Source: Bacteroidota bacterium (GTDB lineage Bacteria > Bacteroidota > Bacteroidia > B-17B0 > Aurantibacillaceae). Taken from it: a stretch of DNA of 8,301 nt. The number at the start of each line of letters is the position of its first letter. Position 1 is the first letter of the stretch. Location: contig JADJDM010000035.1 in the NCBI GenBank assembly GCA_016702705.1, positions 1 to 8,301 of the forward strand, in the 5' to 3' direction. The notes below the pieces were generated by a model. That model made no database searches. It worked only from the letters and a program-made list of their open reading frames with translations, and was not told where the DNA came from. Shown in pieces: positions 6,127 through 8,301 of the stretch. Position numbers and translations under genes: made by a program.

Positions 6127-7020
6127 ATGGCAGGATTTGCAAAAAATAAAGTAATAAAAGACACTTTCTACTATATCGGGCAGCCTTCTGTTCCAATAGT
6201 ACAAGTGCCTGATATTCCTGTTAGCGAGGTAGATTGTTGCAGTGCTTTTGTTTTAAAAGTTTTAGCCGATAACACAAGCGAAGAACTTAATAATGATAAA
6301 TCGGGTTTCCTTTGGTGGTTTAACGATTTAATTACAACGGCTGAATTAACCCTACAACGTTTTACTAATGGCGCATGGGTAGATGTTGCAAGTATGGATG
6401 CAAACACAGACTATGGAACTCCATACGATTACGAATTTTATGTTAACAATCAGGGCGAAAGTTTTGTAGGTTATCAATTAGAGTGGGCTTTAGTATTGGC
6501 AGAGGAAGGAATAGGACAATATAGAGTGAAATGTACCGCAACCGACTTTAGTGCCGTTGAAAACTTGCTATACTCACCTATTTATTGCCTCAAAACATAC
6601 ACACCCGAACTTGCAAATGGAACTATTAGAGTGGAATATTACTTAAATGGCACTTTAGGAGTTAACGAAGATGACACTAAAATACGTGATTATGGTACTT
6701 TAAATTGGTATAATTCATTTAGATTAGGCGGTTTCTTTGGTTATCCAACTTCAACATATGAAGAAGAACGTGTACGTTATAACAACGGGGCGAGGTTATT
6801 CGTTACTGATGACCAAGAGCCTGACTATACAATGAAGTTAAAGCCTATTCCTTTCTTCATACATGAATACATGAGAACTGATGTAATGATGGCAGACGAT
6901 ATTTACATTACTGACTATAACGCACGTAACACAAATAACTACGTACAAAAAAACGTTTATAAAAACTCAGGTTATCAGCCACAATGGAAACCACTACAAA
7001 GTAAATTAGCACCCTGTTGA
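6127..7020 (+). CDS. Conserved phage tail-cluster protein of unknown function (true end probably 7069)
   Basis: ATG 6127 opens MAGFAKNKVIKDTFYYIGQP; the A-rich bases before it fit Bacteroidota translation starts, which rarely use a Shine-Dalgarno site. The 297 residues are rich in Tyr, Trp and Asn. Recognisable blocks of a Bacteroidota phage family are VDCCSAFVLKV, DKSGFLWWFN, YEFYVNNQGESFVGYQLEW, SPIYCLKTYTPELANGTIRV, LNWYNSFRLGGFFGYPTSTY and DDIYITDYNARNTNNYV, ending QWKPLQSKLA. The protein looks like a soluble beta-rich structural component with no catalytic motif. The stop at 7018-7020 is probably false. Removing one C from CCC at 7012-7014 gives SKLAPVEVKFKQKYNN and a stop at 7067-7069 that overlaps the next start as TAATG. 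The full protein would be about 313 residues. Confidence 0.75.
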   Translation: MAGFAKNKVIKDTFYYIGQPSVPIVQVPDIPVSEVDCCSAFVLKVLADNTSEELNNDKSGFLWWFNDLITTAELTLQRFTNGAWVDVASMDANTDYGTPYDYEFYVNNQGESFVGYQLEWALVLAEEGIGQYRVKCTATDFSAVENLLYSPIYCLKTYTPELANGTIRVEYYLNGTLGVNEDDTKIRDYGTLNWYNSFRLGGFFGYPTSTYEEERVRYNNGARLFVTDDQEPDYTMKLKPIPFFIHEYMRTDVMMADDIYITDYNARNTNNYVQKNVYKNSGYQPQWKPLQSKLAPC

Positions 7021-7069
7021 AGTTAAGTTTAAGCAAAAGTATAACAACCATAAAAAACTTATGTACTAA
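7013..7069 (+). other. Frame-shifted C-terminal tail of the 6127 protein
   Basis: Frame 2 from 7013 reads PVEVKFKQKYNNHKKLMY and ends TAA 7067-7069, whose last A is the first base of ATG 7069. This is the expected C-terminal strand (V-x-x-FKQ-x-YNN) after SKLA. It also recreates the same TAATG junction seen at 7894-7898. Both facts argue that the stop at 7018 is caused by a 1-nt insertion. Confidence 0.68.
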
Positions 7070-7896
7070 TGAGTCATTCAGCAACACATAAGCTAATCGA
7101 GTTAATTGTTAACGCAATTGATAGAACTATTACTATTGATAGTATTACTCAAGTAGGTTCTACAAGTGTTTATACTATTGCTACTTCAAATACTAAATGG
7201 TTAAATGTTAATCGTGCTTATACAATTGGTGCAGATGACTATTTAGTAACAGATATTACACCTAACACATCATTTCAAGTTACTTTAACGCAAGGTCAAA
7301 GCGCACCAAATGCAGGTACAATTACTTTACCAGCTTTAGATTACAGGCATGGTACTTTGATAGCTGTTAATAATGAGCGCACACAACAACAAGACATAGC
7401 GACTTATCCAACAATAGTACCATTCATTTACTTTAACGAACCCTCAAATGATACTACTTATTCGAGTGAATTAGATGCAAGGGATAGAGATAGTGATTGT
7501 GAAATTTATTTCATGCAAGAAGCTGACCATGAAAACTGGACAAATGAAAAACATTATTACTATGCTGTAACAGGCATGGAAAACTTAATCCGTTCTTTTA
7601 TTACAGCCGCTAAAAACTTATCATTTGTTGGAGAGTTAGAAAACTATGGAAGCGAAAGCCATGTAAAATGGGGAGTAGTAAACCAAAACGGACACGTAAG
7701 AAATTTATTTAACGAAAAGTTAAGCGGTAAAAAACTAAACATTACTTTGCCATTCTTAAAAATGGATTGTAGTTTTGATGCTTATACTCCTCCAAGTACG
7801 GGAGGTGCAATAGATTTAGTTATTAATTTCAACGGAATGGAATATTACAATCAAGAAATAACAGAAGACACAACCATTAATATAGTTTATTCGTAA
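7069..7896 (+). CDS. Conserved phage tail-cluster protein, unknown function (275 aa)
   Basis: The start ATG 7069 overlaps the restored end of the upstream gene (TAATG), which implies translational coupling. Residues 1-95 form a beta domain (VYTIATSNTKWLNVNRAYTI, DDYLVTDITPNTSFQVTL). The middle carries DYRHGTLIAVNNE and YPTIVPFIYFNEP. A mixed domain follows with CEIYFMQEADHENWTNEKHY, FVGELENYGSESHVKWGVVN and SGKKLNITLPFLKMDCSFD. A flexible PPSTGG linker at about residues 241-246 precedes a last beta-strand pair (LVINFNGMEYYNQEI). I recognise this block order from Bacteroidota phage tail clusters, always next to the 6127-type protein, but know no proven role. It ends TAA 7894-7896, overlapping the next ATG. 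The frame appears intact throughout, unlike most of its neighbours. Confidence 0.77.
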   Translation: MSHSATHKLIELIVNAIDRTITIDSITQVGSTSVYTIATSNTKWLNVNRAYTIGADDYLVTDITPNTSFQVTLTQGQSAPNAGTITLPALDYRHGTLIAVNNERTQQQDIATYPTIVPFIYFNEPSNDTTYSSELDARDRDSDCEIYFMQEADHENWTNEKHYYYAVTGMENLIRSFITAAKNLSFVGELENYGSESHVKWGVVNQNGHVRNLFNEKLSGKKLNITLPFLKMDCSFDAYTPPSTGGAIDLVINFNGMEYYNQEITEDTTINIVYS

Positions 7897-8301
7897 TGCC
7901 AACAGCAACAGTCAACATACCAAGTCAGGTTTTAACCTATGCTAATTTAGCTGCATTTCCTGTAAGCGGAGAATTGCTAACTATTTACATTGCTGAAGAT
8001 ACTAACTTACAATATCGTTGAGACAGGCAGTGCTTATCAATTATTGAGTACTTCAACTGCATGGGGTGGAATTACAGGAACTTTATCAAATCAAACTGAT
8101 CTACAAAATGCTTTAAATGCTAAAGAACCATTAAAAGGTAGTGATGATAATTATGTAACAGATGCTCAATTAGTAGTAATAGGTAATACAAGCGGAACGA
8201 ATACAGGTGATGAAACAGCCGCAAGAATAGGTACAATAGTTAACGGGGCAACTAACTATGTTACTCCATTAGATGCCGATAAGATTGGTATTTGGGATGC
8301 T
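7896..8301 (+). CDS. Tail-fibre-like protein, N-terminal part (frame broken near 8002-8025; 3' end outside window)
   Basis: ATG 7896 overlaps the upstream stop (TAATG). The first frame gives MPTATVNIPSQVLTYANLAA then FPVSGELLTIYIAEDTN, a short N-terminal domain common in phage appendage proteins, and stops at TGA 8019-8021. Frame 1 is open from there to the window end: ETGSAYQLLSTSTAWGGITG, then TLSNQTDLQNALNAK, then VVIGNTSGTNTGDE. The WGGITGTLSNQTDLQNAL and GNTSGTNTGDE motifs are typical of phage tail fibres, which bind host surfaces. The lesion is either an extra T at TT 8007-8008 (AEDTNYNIVETGSAY) or loss of bases at TG/AG 8019-8022 (YRWETGSAY). The visible part is about 134 residues. The function is confident as a general class only. 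Confidence 0.65.

Noticed and set aside
1..8301. Programmed ribosomal frameshifting as the cause of the split genes
   Set aside because: Too many sites, both +1 and -1 directions, no common slippery heptamer or downstream structure, and positions inside domains. Indel error or decay is simpler.
1..8301. Altered genetic code with TGA read as Trp
   Set aside because: TGG is the Trp codon in the intact frames, TGA properly ends the small gene at 2763, and several breaks involve TAA or need indels.
1..8301. tRNA, CRISPR array, insertion sequence, reverse transcriptase or defence genes
   Set aside because: None seen on either strand; essentially all the sequence is accounted for by structural phage genes.

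Overview
The window is part of the tail and structural gene cluster of a tailed phage or prophage. The host is most likely a member of the Bacteroidota, probably Flavobacteriia. The evidence is AT-rich DNA, TAA as the usual stop, no functional Shine-Dalgarno sites, one TAnnTTTG promoter-like box, and a gene order and set of protein motifs that I recognise from Flavobacterium-type phages. This identification comes from memory of the protein patterns and was not searched. All real genes are on the + strand and are packed tightly, with 1-nt TAATG or 11-nt overlaps.

Layout: 2-691 is the C-terminal end of a tape measure protein, joined in frame to the next gene. 692-2555 is a minor tail protein that appears to be one gene broken at 1948-1954. 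2545-2763 is a tiny helical protein. 2753-5401 is a large beta-rich tail or appendage protein broken twice, near 3503 and 3573. 5402-5462 is the only clear non-coding gap and carries a possible promoter. 5463-6099 is a small appendage protein whose last third is badly broken. 6127-7069 and 7069-7896 are two conserved but functionally unnamed tail-cluster proteins. 7896-8301 is the start of a tail-fibre-like protein, also frame-broken and cut by the window end. Together these would build the distal tail, baseplate and host-contact part of the virion.

The most striking feature is the number of reading-frame breaks, at least seven lesion sites in 8.3 kb. Most lie in short homopolymers, and correcting one base in each restores a protein of the expected shape and, in two cases, an overlapping stop/start junction. 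This points to uncorrected indels in the assembly or to a recently decaying prophage. It does not look like a new genetic mechanism.

A second real signal is a protein module of about 55 residues ending in GTTPTTYSNGSTL. It occurs inside two otherwise different proteins (3275-3430 and 5547-5717), with many synonymous differences between the copies. I saw no RNA genes, CRISPR arrays, insertion sequences, integrase, defence genes or attachment sites.
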